Positions 21,721 through 34,696 of a DNA stretch of 64,000 bases are shown here, in pieces. The stretch spans positions 26,141,803 to 26,205,802 of the forward strand of contig NC_052619.1 of assembly GCF_016545825.1 (NCBI RefSeq), written 5' to 3'. The position numbers and the translations under genes are program-made. The stretch comes from Eucalyptus grandis. Lineage: Eukaryota > Streptophyta > Magnoliopsida > Myrtales > Myrtaceae. Position 1 is the stretch's first letter. Every line of letters begins with the position of its first letter. The notes beneath the pieces were generated by a model. That model saw only the letters and a program-made list of their open reading frames with translations. It made no database searches and was not told the DNA's origin.

Positions 21721-24700
21721 TAACATAATTAAAATCAACAAAACTATCCATGGTTTATATTGATCTTGATAAATGCAAAAGTCATTTGTGTTGTAGGGAA
21801 TATCCGCTTTAAAAGAACCTTGATATGACCAGTAAAACAAATTTAAATGACTAAAAGAACAAGGTTTTAAGTTGACAAATTCTGAATCGCTATCGCTATT
21901 AAAGTGTCTTGGGAAGAATTGTTAAATACAATTGAGAAGCCACAATCAACTATTGCACGGATATAAACAGCGTACTGCTTGGATATAAGCGGCCTACTGT
22001 GTAAATATCAACAGCATGCTGAATGGATATGAATAGAGTATTACAAAAGCTTAATATAAACAAAGGCCTATGAAAGTTTGATATCTATAGATAGTAGGAG
22101 AGCTGGATATAACACTGTGAATATAAGCACAACACCTACACTATTTGTGACGACAATTTTGTCGCAATTTTCAAGATAATTATTTAAATGTATTATCTCA
22201 TTTCTTAATAGCTTGTGATCTGACATGGATTCCCAACTTAGAAGATTTGGATTGACCATCAATATAAAGATTATATGTACAAGATAAATCAATTATGTGA
22301 GATATATTTCTTGATTGACAATCATCCCAAATGCAAAAATACTTTCTATAGTTGAAGCACTCAAATTTTGGGAACCAAGATTTGATTGTGTATGTGATTA
22401 AATTTACGGGAATTTTGATTGATCAATTTTAACAGACCCAAATCTTCTTAACAATTGTCCAATGGTTAGACTGGAGGTTGATTATTTGAAAATTGTCCAA
22501 TGGGAAGTTTAGATGCTGAGAAATATAAAAGAAGACCAATTCACCGAAGAGATAAAGAGACTGAGAGTTTGTGATTCCAAAATTTGAGAAAACTTTGCCT
22601 ACATTTTTGTCATCTTTTGTGAGCCTCATATTGTAATCTTTTGAGAAGTGTTGGCCATATAATAACTTATGTTTAGGTGTGAGATAATGAGATATATCTG
22701 CTTGGATATAAACGGCACCAGTTTTGACATAAGTGCTTGAGCATAAGTGACATAATCTATGAAAACTTTTCAACGACTAACTAGCAAAATCTATCCGGTA
22801 GGTTATTAGTTTGGGAGAGTAGACGCAAACTTATACCATAATGAACCATTCTAAGCTCCGAGCGCATTGTTCTCCATCTCTCAATTAATGGTTGTTATAT
22901 AGTAAGGGCACCTTTAGAAAGCAAACAGTGCAACAAATGGGGATTTTTATTTAGATATGTTGAAAGATAAATGTTGGTCCTTATAATTATTCGGTTCATC
23001 TGTCTCTCTCCCAAACACACACAGAGGCAGACACATAACTCAGATGTCTCTTCCAAAAAACTCAAATATCTCTTCCTTACCTTGGATCCAAAAAATGAAA
23101 GGCCATAACTCATCACGCAATCACCTGACCCGCACACGCCCTCACAGAGAAAAAAAGGTTATGGGGCCTTTGTCCCCGTCGCCAGGTGACTTGGGTTCCC
23201 AAAGATTACGACATTTCATCTCCTCCTGATCGCCATTGCCACAAGAGAGTCACCACCACGGCGTCGGATGGTTTGAGAATCTCCAGATCAAATATCTACC
23301 GTAGGATGCTCATCTTAGAGGTGCCACGAGGAGGCCCTGGCGGTGAGCTCAAAACTGAGGTTCATTTAAGGGAAGAGGGTGCGCAATAAACCGACCCCAG
23401 AACTGGACCGATCGATATTGGACTGGGCCTCGCAAAGCTAGTGGGAGCTCGTCCCAATGAAGGGACTAATCGTGCAGGCCGATAAGCACCGAGGCTTTGT
23501 CCCTCGCCACCATTCACGACTTCCTGCATGTCTCATTTCGAAAACGAAATCTGAAACTCCCATTTACAACTCCATTTGCTACAAGGCCAGTCCCTCTATC
23601 TTCTCGGGTGCACTTGCATGAAAAAGGATGGACCGCCCAGCCCATAATGACACCGACTTCTTTAGCCATAAAACCAGACTCCTTTTAGCCCATTTTAGTC
23701 GACCCAAAAAAAAAAAAAAAGAACAAAGCATCCACTCAAAAAAAATAATAATAATAACAATATTCGGGACCTCTAGAAAAGCACGCCATAATCAGTGCCT
23801 TAACCTTTCAACCAAACGCTTTAGTATGATCTTTTTTTCTTTTTTTCTTTTTTTCCTTGAGTCGCGCGATGTTTGAAAGTGTGAGAATCAATTATGCGAA
23901 AAAAAATGTATGGCTCGACAAGCCATATTTTCTTCTTTTTTTTTTCTTGAGGGCATAGCAAGTGTCCCCCACATCCCCGTGAGATAAAAAAATAAAAATA
24001 AAAAAAGGCAAATTATTCCATGGGGATTTTGGGCTGCATGCGGGAGTCGGGGACAAGAGGGGGATTATGAGGCATCTCTTTCGGGAATGTTAATGTTTGT
24101 TGTCCTTGCGTACGCAAGTGGGCAATATAACTACACGCCAAATCCCTCCCCCTCCCCCACCCCGTTTTGGAAGGCTGTTTTCACGCGCAAATCTCTCGAG
24201 CTCCAACCAAGACAAACAATGCATCCAAAGCCACCAATGAATTGAAAAATCCAAGGCGCGATGACGATTCCACGACGGAACGACGGGTCCAAAGATGAAG
24301 AGGTAGAAGATGACCACAGCAAGAAGCGAAGGCTTAAAACCAAAGTTTCGTTTCATGCTAAATCAAATGGCAAAAGGAAAGGTAAATAAGATAGTGGCGG
24401 TGTATGCCACCCTAATCTAGCTAAAACTACCAGTGATAATCCCTATCAAGATCATTCTGTGTTTTTTGTACGAATATCTCAGATGTGAATTAGATGTATT
24501 TCATAAAAACAAAAATAAGTGAAAATGTGTTGATTTGGGTCGTGGAATTTAGCGGTGATTAATTTTATGTGAAATATGACAACACGACATATAATTATCG
24601 AGAGAGCTTGAATTTAACACACGTTGCGACACGGAATGGGCAAAGAGAAATTCAAGTCAAACGAATGGTTTTTCATTAATTTTTAATGAGGCACGGAAAT

Positions 24701-24745
24701 TTATTTGATAACGAAACAAATGGATGGACAATTCAAATAAAATAA
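21721..24745. other. Noncoding stretch without recognised gene
   Basis: No convincing gene. 21955-22130 holds short dispersed near-repeats of GGATATAAACAGC type, with one more at 22707. 23160-23700 is moderately GC-rich without a family I recognise. A minus-strand frame at 24356-24090 (88 residues) starts MKRNFGFKPSLLAVV with a hydrophobic N-terminus like a signal or membrane anchor, then turns Gly-rich; there is no support beyond that. Confidence 0.4.
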
Positions 24746-25177
24746 GGTTAATAGATCGAAAAAACCTCAAATTATTATATTTGTGAAAAATTATCTTAAA
24801 CTAACTTTTACCATCAAAAGCTCAAACTGATACAGATGACAAATTTACCCACAATTAGTTTTCTTTAAAATTTACCATCAAATTACTAAATTGAATAATA
24901 CATGACAGTTAACGTATGTACTAGCTGAGATTTACTTTCCATTTACCATAAATGGACATGTTTGTGGTTTTTTTGTGATATTAATTCAATGTAACAGAAA
25001 CTAAAATACAATAAATTTATCATAAATATATCAATTTGGACTTTTTTGTGATTAAAATATTTGTTTGGAGTAAATTATCATGGATGCGTTGATTTAGAAT
25101 TTGTTTGTAATTAAAAAATTAATTTAAAATTAATTTACCATAAATGTACGAATTTAAAGTTTTTCTTGACATTAACC
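24746..25177. mobile_element. MITE, same family as 33050-33551
   Basis: 432 bp. The left end GGTTAATAGATCGAAAAAACC pairs with the right end (reverse complement GGTTAATGTCAAGAAAAAC). Inside it shares GATATTAATTCAATGTAACAG and ATTTACCATAAA-type blocks with the copies at 33050-33551 and 53871-54395. No clear target duplication remains, so this is an older copy. Confidence 0.7.
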
Positions 25178-26108
25178 TCATGAAATATGACGGTTACATT
25201 CCAATTTTCGGTTTTAATACATGCTGGCATGCTGCGAGTGTATTCTCCCGGAAGCAACCTCCCCCACGTGACTCCGGACTCTCCCCGCCCCACAGCTCGA
25301 CCTCGCTCGTGCGTAGCTACTGTTCACCGAGCGTGTCCAAGTGAAGTGCTCGCTGGCTCCCTCCCTCCCTCGCTCCGCGAAGTTCCCGTTCTCTTCCTCC
25401 TCCTCCGCCTCCTCCTGCTCGGCCTTTCTCTTTTTCAACGCTCCGTACGGTCTATTTAATACGCAAGATTCTCAGTGCCCGTTTTTTCAATTGCAGAGGC
25501 ATTGAGGTGGGTTCGCCACTCCTGCATTAGTCTCCTTTTTTTCCCGGCCTGTTCATCTTGCATTCACATTCTCTGCGTTTGCTGCTGCGAAACCCATAGG
25601 GTGAAGGCATGAGAGCGAGGCTGGGCGGCAGCCTCGCGCCTCGGCGTGTTCTGCTAGCGATTCTTTGTAAGCGTTCTTGTTCTTGTTCTTGGTTTTTTCA
25701 CTGCCGGTATCTTTATTTGGCATTAATCTTCCCTTTGGCAAATTTAACAAATTGGGTTGTCTTGAATGCTTATTTTTGGAGGACCCGAGTGTGCTTGATT
25801 TCCTGGTTTCCTCTGTCGTGTCAGTTCTCTACTCTTCTGCTTATCAAGAATCTAGCTTTTTAAATTTCTGCCGCCGGACAGCCAACTTTGATTCCAGATC
25901 CAGTTTTTGTCGACGCTGTTGTTTTGGTGCAATTTCTCCGTAGTTCGATGCTTTGGAGTTTGGACCTCATATTGGAAAATATTTTAAGGTGAAAAAGCTG
26001 TTAAAACCAAAAGGATAGGGACGAATTTTAGCAGAAGGTATCTCAGCAACAAAGCGTGTGGAAGCAGAAGGTGACATGGGAACGAAATGTTTGACTTCTG
26101 AGAGGATT
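25178..26108 (+). other. Possible 5' end of a host gene (first exon 25609-25666)
   Basis: A pyrimidine-rich, GC-elevated 5'-UTR-like stretch (25330-25600) leads to an ATG at 25609. The frame MRARLGGSLAPRRVLLAIL has a basic start followed by a hydrophobic run, like a signal anchor. It ends after 58 nt at a good donor (TTT|GTAAGC at 25667), followed by a T-rich intron-like sequence. I do not recognise the gene, and no second exon is seen before the copia LTR at 26109, which may have interrupted it. Supported only by composition and the splice signal. Confidence 0.3.
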
Positions 26109-26528
26109 TGTTGGTGTTAATAACGGATCCTCGAAACCGGATTCCACACAAATCGAACCCCTAAATCAATGCGAAGACGAAGCCCGGAAAACACGTATCA
26201 CCGATCGTAAAGCACACCACAGAGCCGAGCTGTTGCTGGAGCCTACGATTAGACACTGACGCCGATAAGAGGAAGAAAATCTAGCCCTATTCAATCCGAT
26301 GAAGCCTTGAAGGGAAGACAGTGTCGCCGTTTGCTTACTGTTTTTGTTTTAGGGGGGAGAGAACGTTGGAGAGAAGAAGACGTACGTTCATCAAAACGTT
26401 GTCATCTCTCTCTCTCTCTCTCCTCCCTTTTATACCTTCCCCATCCACGGGCCTTATTCCCATGGGCCGGGCCTTGGGCCCAACATGCGAGCGGGCCCTT
26501 AAGCCCATCACCAATTAAAACCATCATC
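26109..26528 (-). repeat. 3' LTR of a minus-strand copia relic, with TATA box
   Basis: On the minus strand it starts TGATGGTTTTAATTGG, right after a polypurine tract (AAGTGTGAGTGGGAGA, 26529-26544), and ends TTAACACCAACA near 26109. A promoter-like GGTATAAAA lies at 26428-26436 followed by a GA-repeat leader, as expected for an LTR transcription start. No partner LTR exists in the window. The exact outer edge is approximate. Confidence 0.65.
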
Positions 26529-29246
26529 TCCCACTCACACTTGGTGGCTGAATGCGATCTTCTTTACCTCTCTTCAACATTCATACCGTGAATAATCCGC
26601 GCCATACTTTGAGCCTCGTTGCCATACATCTGTGAATATACAGCTCATAATGAAGCATCACACTCCGTAGATTTAGTATGCAGCACTTAGATCGATTGAT
26701 CACATTTATATCTCGATCTCTTTCTAACAATGATATATATATTGTATTCACAATTATGATTATCACAAAGATAGTCATAATTGGTTAACCGCTAATACAA
26801 AACTACAATGTGATTCTCCAAATTCGATCTTCCTCTTCCCTTCAAACCCTCAATTTCAGTTTAGCTTGCTTTTCTAGAAATGCCCCATTAGATCGAATCA
26901 AACTCATGACCATTGGCAATATCCTAAGATAGCAAACACTAAATAGAAATTTTGAGAATAAGTAAAGTCATGAGGGGACTAAAAAATTGAGGAACTCTTT
27001 CCTCAAAGTCTCACACGACAAGTTGAGATCAAACTTTGCCACTCTTATTGGTCGTCTCATGCATACGTAGTATGAAATACGTATTACGATAATAACTCAT
27101 TTCCCATGGAGCGTATGTCTACACCTTCAATACCGTACAGATGATAATTCAGACATACCGAATGTCTAACTTGAGTTCACGTATCTACTCATTCACAAAA
27201 TTCATCAGAACTCACATCTGGCATCATAGACAGATAAAGTAAAACGTGTGGGGTGTTTTACTTTATACATAGTAAGTATTATGTCCTCATCTTAACACCC
27301 AAGTTAAGCAACATACATATTTTAAGCTTGAGTTCTCAATTATCACCTAGATAATAAGTTAAAAACGGTATCATCTCTATTTATCACACAGTAAATAGGC
27401 GATTACCCGTGTGAGTGGGCTAATCTTATATCTATCCGACATACTTCCTCAACTTAAAATAATGCACTGAGCATTAAGATGCATAAAGATCAAACTAAGA
27501 TTCGTAGGCATTAATGATGAAAACACAAATTCATCAAATGTGAACTCTTAGGGAAATTACAATATTCAATACATCATCCTCTACACAATCCTAGGGATTT
27601 CATATGGCCACAAAACACATCTCTAGGTATTGGCTTTGTCATAGGATCTGCTACCATTCTATGCGTAGTATGTACTCTAAGTTCACATCTTTTCGTGCAA
27701 TCATATCATTGACGAAAGTATACTTTGTATCTATATGTTTGGTCTTGCCATGATATTTTGGATCTTTGGTGTACGCTTTTGCTACTTGGCTATCACAGCT
27801 TGACCAACAATGAATCTGCAGCACTTCAAATAACACCTAAATGATCCAATAATCTCTTAAGCCAAACACCTTCTTATACCGCGCTGATAATGCCACGAAC
27901 TCAGTTTCCATCGTGGACAAGGCTATACACTTTTGTTTCTTACTGCTCCAACATATGGTGCCTATTACTCGGAAGAAAACAAATCCAGAGGTAGATTTTC
28001 TTTCATTTAAATCTCATCTTCAATCAGCATCTAAATAGCCTTGAGTTGCGATCCTTTCCATAATAACTCAACGTATAATCAGCAGTCCCCTTTAGATACC
28101 TTAGTATTCTTTTTTAACGGCTTTCCAACGTGCTTGACCTTGATTGGATTGGTATCTACTCACCATTCCAACTGCAAAACATAAGTCAGGTCTTGTACAC
28201 ATCATAGCGTACATCAAGCTCCCAACAGCACTAGCATAAGGAACATGTTTCGTTTGTTCCTTCTCTTGTGAAGTCCTTGAACACAGTCTATGGCTCAATC
28301 CTTCACCTTTTGCAATAGGAGTGTCAATGGGTTTACAATCCCATATCTTTCAATTCAAAATTGGAAGACAACCAACTTTGCCGAGATTGACAAGCTCCAT
28401 ATTGCTGTGCAATTAGTATATCATCAACATATAATGATATGATCACAAATTGATCCTTGGATCTTTTGATATATACATAATGATCCTCATCTATCATTAT
28501 AAAATCATATCCCATTATGACATTATGAAATCGTATATACCATTGTCTGACGTCGCTTTTAAGGCCATATATCGACCTCAAAAGTCGACATACCTTTTTT
28601 CTTCTTGGCCTTTCACTATGAAACCAGCAAGTTGTTCCATATATATTTCTTCCTCTAATTCTCCATTGAAGAAAGCAGTCTTTACATCTATCGATGTAAC
28701 TCAAGATCCATACTAAACACTATTGCCGGATTATGTGAATCAAGGTAAATCTCACTACAGGAGAAAATGTATCTTCATCATCAATTCCTTCACGTTGATT
28801 ATACCCCTTCGCCACAAGGCGAGCCTTATGCCTTTCTATCGAGCCATCAACCTTTCGCTTTATTTTGAGAACCCACTTGTTCCCAATAGCTCTGCGTCCC
28901 TTTTGGAAGATCAACCGTTTCCAGACTTGGTTTGATTTCATTGACTCCATTTTCTCTTTCATTGCATAAATCAATTTTTCCTTACTAGGGCAATTTAGAG
29001 CCTCATTAATATTTCTTGGCTCATCCTCATCTTGTGGAGCAACCACAAAAAGTTTCCCTTCAATGTCAAAACGTCGACAGGAATACTTTGGCGACTTGTT
29101 CGCTATATGGGAGATTGTACACTTAGCACATCATTCCCATTATGCTCCCACTGGATTAGATAATGACGATATCATCTTATCATGTGGTTGTAATTGAGAA
29201 TGAGTTGAATTCAATTCATCACTTCTCATATTACTCCCACTTGGAC
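26529..29246 (-). pseudogene. Copia pol relic (RT and RNase H) with long 3' noncoding tail
   Basis: Minus-strand copia pol in pieces. 29046-28720 carries [33 protein letters not shown]. 28704-28333 carries CRLLRSIYGLKSDVRQWYIRFHNVI and LYVDDILIA, the RT active site. 28298-28101 carries YASAVGSLMYAMMCTRPDLCFAVG. 27950-27650 carries RNase H remnants (STMETEF, SQVAKAYTKDPKYHGKTKHIDTKY). 26545-27600 is an untranslated tail before the polypurine tract. Gag and integrase are missing, removed or displaced where the gypsy LTR begins at 29247. The motifs suggest the Tork lineage (inference). Confidence 0.85.
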
Positions 29247-31745
29247 TGTCACGCCCGATCCTCGGGCACGCACATCCTTCTACCTTGGTCGATTTTATAA
29301 TGCGATATCCAGGACTATGTATCGCCGACCCTTTCATTTATTAAGCACATGCGGAAGCGGTTAAAATCCCAGACAATAAAACGATGGGATAGAAAAGCAG
29401 GGCCATATATTTCATATTGAAATTCATAACCAAACTTTTATACAAACCATAAACCACTTTGAAACTATTCACATCAAAATGGATTCTCAAAAGAAGACAG
29501 AACTTAGACAAACTAGGCCGTACTCAAGGCCCCTCTCGGGATTGCCTTCTTCCTTCAAAAATCTTTTCCTTAAGATTCGCCTCCGAGTCTTCCTTCTGAT
29601 TCCTCCTTCTCCGCTCTTCAGCGGGGCCTGAAATGGTTTTCTAAACTGGGATGAGACTACGTCTCGCCGAGTTCTACCCCACTAAGCCCGATTAGATAAA
29701 CTATTATACTACAGGCTGCCTAAACACGCACGGGTGAGGACTTACCTTGGCCTCGATCCCACCTCGCAAGCCGTACAATTCATAATAGGCACCCAAGCAA
29801 TCATATCACCGATCGAAGCATCGATCAAATCGACCTAGTCGATTATATTCCAACAAGACCACTCACGGTCATTTCCATTCAGGCAATCAATTCACAACAT
29901 CAAATCAAAGCATCGACCTAGTCGATTACATGCCAAACAAATCAATCCCCACTGTGGGATATTTAAAAGCTAGGCCACGTGCATTCTCCAGACGACCTTC
30001 CAAGTCTCCGAGTTCACGTGCCTCGAACCTGGGCCCACGTGCATTCTCTCGGGCGACCTTTTCGCCAAAGTGATGCATCAAGTCACCGAGACCACGTGCC
30101 CTTTAGATGCCCGGGCCCACGTGCATTCTCTTAGGTGCATCTCACCAAAGCGATGCATCAATTCGCCGACCACGTGCCCTTTTAGATGCCATTCCGGAAT
30201 GCTGGACCCACGTGCATTCTCTAAGGTACTCGCTCAAAGTGACGCATCGATCACCGAGCCACGTGTCCTTTTAGATGCCAAATCCTGTCACCGAGCCACG
30301 TGCATTCTCCAGGGACGACATACCGAGTCTCCGAGCCACGTGCATTCTCTCGTAGCGACCTTTTCGCCAAGGTGACATATTCAACCACTGAACTCACGTG
30401 CATTCTGTGTGACATTCCAATTCACCGGGCACACGTGTCCTCTTTCAAGTGGTTACCAGTTCACTTTCAATATCGACAACCAATGCCCAACGATTTCTCA
30501 ACAAATAATTAAATCAAGTCAACAAAGCATTATAAATGCTTAAAACATACTTGGCCATTCACCAATCAATACTCAATCAAATAATTAAATTAACTCAACA
30601 AAGCATTATAAATGCTGAATAAACATACTTGGCCATTCACCAATCGATAATTCAATCTCAATCGATTCCAATCAATTTAGGTAAATCTAAAATATCACAA
30701 TTTACTCAATTCCATACAACGTAGAACTCAAATAAATAAACGGACTGCGCCACGACGATCGGCACGAGATTTCGGTCATCGTCAAAATCTTAATTTCCGA
30801 AAAATAATTAATTTATTTATTAATTTCGAAAATTAAATAATTAATATTAAAAATTCAATTTAGCTCAAAATAAAGCCCGATATAAACGGACTTCACCACA
30901 GTCATCAGCATAATTTTCCGGTCCCGAGCCATCTCAGTTGAATTTTCAGAAAATAAATAATTATTTAATTTAATTCCGAAAATTAATATTTAAATACAAA
31001 AATATCCACTTAGGCCCGAAAAGCCTAATTGGCCCACTAAGGGTCGGGAAATCCCGAGGCACTTCCAATAATTAGTAGACCACGTCTACTTGCTAATTAC
31101 ACAATCAATTTATCTAAATCACATCACAATTGACTAATAATTGCTAATTTATTCTAATCTAACAACCTAAACATAATTAATTAAATCTAAACCAGCTTAA
31201 AGCATAATTAGCCACTAATCCTGGATTAGTGAGATTACTCACCAAATCGCGCACAACCGGATCAATCCTTCTACGGCGACGAGAGGAACGATTCTAAAGC
31301 ACCGTCGCTCACCTGGAAGGAAAAACTCCCAACCAGCTGGAAACCTATTTCGTCATTCTGAATGGCTGGAAAAACATATCAAGCAGCAACCTACAAATGG
31401 CAATCGGCATGTGCGGGGAATAAGGTGGAGGTCAACGAGGTAAAATGGCGCGGATATCTCGGCCGGCCTTGAACAGGCGATGTTTCCGGATTGCACGAGG
31501 AAGGGGTGAAGCACGCGACGAATCGGCGTGCTCTGATTTGAGACACGGTCAGGCGATCGAAGTTGTAGCGGTTCGTTTCTCCCTGGCGGCGATTTTAAGA
31601 CCAACGCTTCCACGACCTTTCTGAGAGTCGTTTGAATCGTGAAGGAGAAGAATCTGAGTTTCATGGCTTGATGATGCTGAAAGGCATGAACAGAAATGGT
31701 GATGAAAATGCAGAAGTAGGATTTGTGTTCTAGGAAAGAAATTCT
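29247..31745 (-). mobile_element. Partial gypsy LTR, same family as the 5' nest
   Basis: Starts TGTCACGCCCGATCCTCGGG, almost the same as the solo LTR edge at 4914 (TGTCACGCCCGAACCTCGAG), and continues in parallel: ATGCGGAAGCG, GGGATAGAAAAGCAG, GATGAGACTACGTCTCGC, then CTTACC..GCCTCG and GTACAATTCATA. AT-rich and GC-rich sections follow in family order. Homology fades near 31745 and the family's TGTGACATCC end is not found, so this is the 3' portion of an LTR on the minus strand. It abuts copia pol sequence on the left. Confidence 0.8.
29970..30455. repeat. Tandem array of G-box units in the gypsy LTR
   Basis: Twelve CACGTG hexamers occur within about 465 bp, in alternating units of the kind CCACGTGCATTCTC..CGACC and CCACGTGCCCTTTTAGATGCC, joined by AGTCTCCGAG or TCACCGAG. 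Spacing is irregular (about 25 to 65 bp). CACGTG is the plant G-box, bound by bZIP and bHLH factors; whether these are bound is unknown. The array sits about 720 bp from the LTR edge, equivalent to the arrays at 14934 and 18015. Confidence 0.9.
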
Positions 31746-32568
31746 TGAATCGCCTTCATATAGGTGAGGGGATTTTGTCGTTAATGAGTGGATTTTAGCT
31801 GCATTAATATTGTCTACGCAAAAATAACTACGAATAAGAATTGTTCTTCACGATCTCCACTCACTTGCTAATTCTTAAATCGGTTTAGACGCAAAAGAAA
31901 AAAAAAAATTTGTGTTGATTCCATGATTTGGTTTCGTGTTCTCTGTGCCCGCAATCGATACTATGTCTCAAAGATAAGGACAGGAGCTAATCCATATTAG
32001 TGGCTAAATCTGAATGCGCCTCAACACAATACGCATAACATAATGCGGTTTACACCAAGTTATTAAGTATGATTTCTTGATATTCGTCTCGGTTGCTTGA
32101 AATCTGAATGCGTGAGTATGCCTGTTCTCTGTACATGTTATATGCTCAGCTGAGATGGGGGTTTTTATGGTTGCCGGTATGGTTCGGAGATGTTGTCCGT
32201 CAAGCGTGATGGTTTCTAGTACTCCATTCATTAATTGACAAACATGAAAGCAATAGCTCACGGATGTAGTTCATGCACTATTGAGTCTTTTAGTGGTGCA
32301 CCATGTTAACTCTCTTGTGTGAGTCACTAGTATAGGTAGTGGCATTAAATCTAGAAAGTTTCTTAAACCTTATAGCACCAATGTATTCATCTTTTAATTC
32401 TGGTAGTTAATTGGCCATTATCCAAAACGAAACATTCTCCAATAGTTCTTCCATATTTTGTTATGGCATCAAAATTTATATTCTTAAAGCATTATTTCCT
32501 ATTCAAAAGCTTTTTAATCCTTAATATGAAATCTTTTCATGCATAGCCGACGTATGTCCCTTACATGT
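31746..32568. other. Noncoding AT-rich stretch
   Basis: No gene, RNA or repeat family recognised. Confidence 0.4.
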
Positions 32569-33788
32569 TTGATCGTCCAAATTTCTAAATGATAGGATAT
32601 AAAATTGAGAGGATTTTATTATATCATATCCACTATTTAATGATTGTAATAATAAAGCCGGACATATTCACATCATATTATAAATTGTTTCATATAAACG
32701 CCTATATGAATCACAAATTTAACAAACGGAGTGATAAAAATCTCAATAAAAATTTTTATTTTATTTATTTTATATTTTATTTTCTCCTTTTAATTAATTT
32801 TCTTTTTATTTCTTCTTCCCATTCCATCATTCTCTAATAAAATTGTATTAAATAGAAAATTGTACTAATATACCTAAAATACTAAAACATCTCAAATATG
32901 CAATGATATATTTATATATTGAATTTATATTATAAGATAGAATTAAATTCGAATATATAAATAAAAATAAGATTAAATCAAAATAAATTTTATTTTTTTG
33001 TTATTTTGAATTTCTCATATTAGAATTCAAATATTATTTATATTCAAATGGGTTAATACCTAAAAACCCCAAACTATGCAGTATGACAAATTTGTCTCAA
33101 ACTATTTTTTGACCACAAAAAAAAACTCCAAACTAGTATATCTTTGACAAATTTACCCCAACTGGTACACTTGTGATAATTTTACCCTTTGGTAGTTTCG
33201 TTTAAATTTTACTATCAAATTATTAAGTTAAATGACACATAATAATTAATTTGTATACCAATTTCGCATTTTTACAGTTCCGTTTGTCACGTTAACAATT
33301 TTGTGATTTTTTTATGATATTAATCCAATTTAGCGGAGGGTATATTTGTTATAAATTTACTAGTTTGGAGTTTTTTTAGGGTCAAATAAATTAGCTTGGG
33401 GTAAATTTGTCATAAATGTACAAGTTTAGGTTTTTATGGTCATTGGGGTAAATTTGTCACGGGTGTACGGTTGGGGTTTTTTATGGTAAAAAAAATAGTT
33501 TGGGGTAAATTTGTCGAGATGTACCGGTTTGAGGTTTTCAAGGTATTAACCATATTCAAATATAATTTTAATTTTTTAATTTAAGAAATTTATTTATTTG
33601 AAAAAAAAATTCTATCATCGATATCATAAATCATATATCCATTTATTCCACCTCTCCCTTGAAATAATTTTATTCGATCTATATCCCTTTTATATGTGAT
33701 TTTATCATATACCGAGTAAACACCAAACGAAGGATGGGATAAGTTTTATCATATCCCGAATTTTATCTCGGCTGCCAAACGAAACCTA
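32569..33788. mobile_element. Possible non-autonomous DNA element hosting a MITE
   Basis: Left GTTTGATCGTCCAAATTTCT and right (reverse complement GGTTTCGTTTGGCAGCCGAG) form a weak inverted repeat, continued by ATATGATAAAA-type blocks on both sides. TACATG lies just outside both ends and may be the target duplication. The MITE at 33050-33551 would be nested within it. The ends are uncertain. Confidence 0.35.
33050..33551. mobile_element. MITE with perfect 10-bp target duplication
   Basis: 502 bp. The left end GGGTTAATACCTAAAAACCCC pairs with the right end (reverse complement GGTTAATACCTTGAAAACC). Flanked by ATATTCAAAT at 33040-33049 and 33552-33561. The interior is made of short units such as TTTGGGGTAAATTTGTC. 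The 10-bp duplication points to the Mutator superfamily. Relatives are at 24746-25177 and 53871-54395. Confidence 0.88.
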
Positions 33789-34099
33789 CATGTCTCTTGA
33801 GTATCCAACTGTCATGTTCACATATAATTATCTCACATAAAATCTTGTTCAAATTGTCATCTATTCAATTAGCAACAATAGAAAATGGATTGTTGGTGCA
33901 AGAAGCCTTTGTCCATTCATGTTCTTAAGATCCACTTATAGAAAGAAAAGAAAACGAATATGAGCTTCCCATTTAAAAAGCGTGCTCAATATGATTTAAA
34001 AAATAGCAGTTTAAAGTGGTTTATGAATACATTTTTTAGGAAACTTTTTAAAAAGTCTAGTAGAATATTGATAAAATGACTGAATAAAATATATGATGA

Positions 34100-34500
34100 T
34101 GCACAAGGTCAGAAATTTTTATGATCTCTATTTCGTAAAAAGAAGAAATTCAAGAACCTTCTATTAGGTCTTCATCTTCATCTACCAATGAATTGGCGAT
34201 GTACTTGAGAATGGATTACTCCAAATACATTAGTAAAGCTAATAAAGTCAAGATTGACATTCTAAAATGAAAGAAAGCGAATAATTTTTTATTCTTTCCA
34301 CCATGGCTCATGACTTGCTAACCTCACCGGCATTTATGATACCATTGAGCTCACGCTTAATACTAGTCAACATACTTTGGGAGACAAAAGGTGCAGCTTA
34401 TTTGCAGAATGCTTAGAAATGGTTGTATAAAGACATGATTGGTTTCGAAGAATTGGCTTTAGAGAAACGTGCCCAATATAGAAAAGGAGGATAATGACGA
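34100..34500 (+). pseudogene. hAT-type transposase C-terminal relic
   Basis: Broken frames read ELAMYLRMDYSKYISKAN, then VKIDIL.WKKANNF and, shifted, MAHDLLTSPA. These resemble the end of hAT transposases, where a FDIL.WWK segment is followed by a MARDLLAIPVS block and a dimerisation domain. Several stops and frameshifts are present. No inverted repeats or target duplication were found, so the element limits are unknown. A weak call by eye. Confidence 0.45.
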
Positions 34501-34696
34501 CACCGTATCATCTGAATCATAGTGGGGAACACGACATTGAAAATATAGAATTTATTAGAAATATTGTTTGCATGTGTAATTTGCATTTGAAGATATATTT
34601 ATATTCATTAATTGAATAGGACACCATTATTTTGTGTTAATCTCTTCTTGAATTTTTCATTAAAATTAAATTAATTTTTTAAAATTTGGCCCGCAA

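Noticed and set aside
26307..26591. Plus-strand frame of 94 residues
   Set aside because: Falls in the copia LTR, antisense to its promoter and leader.
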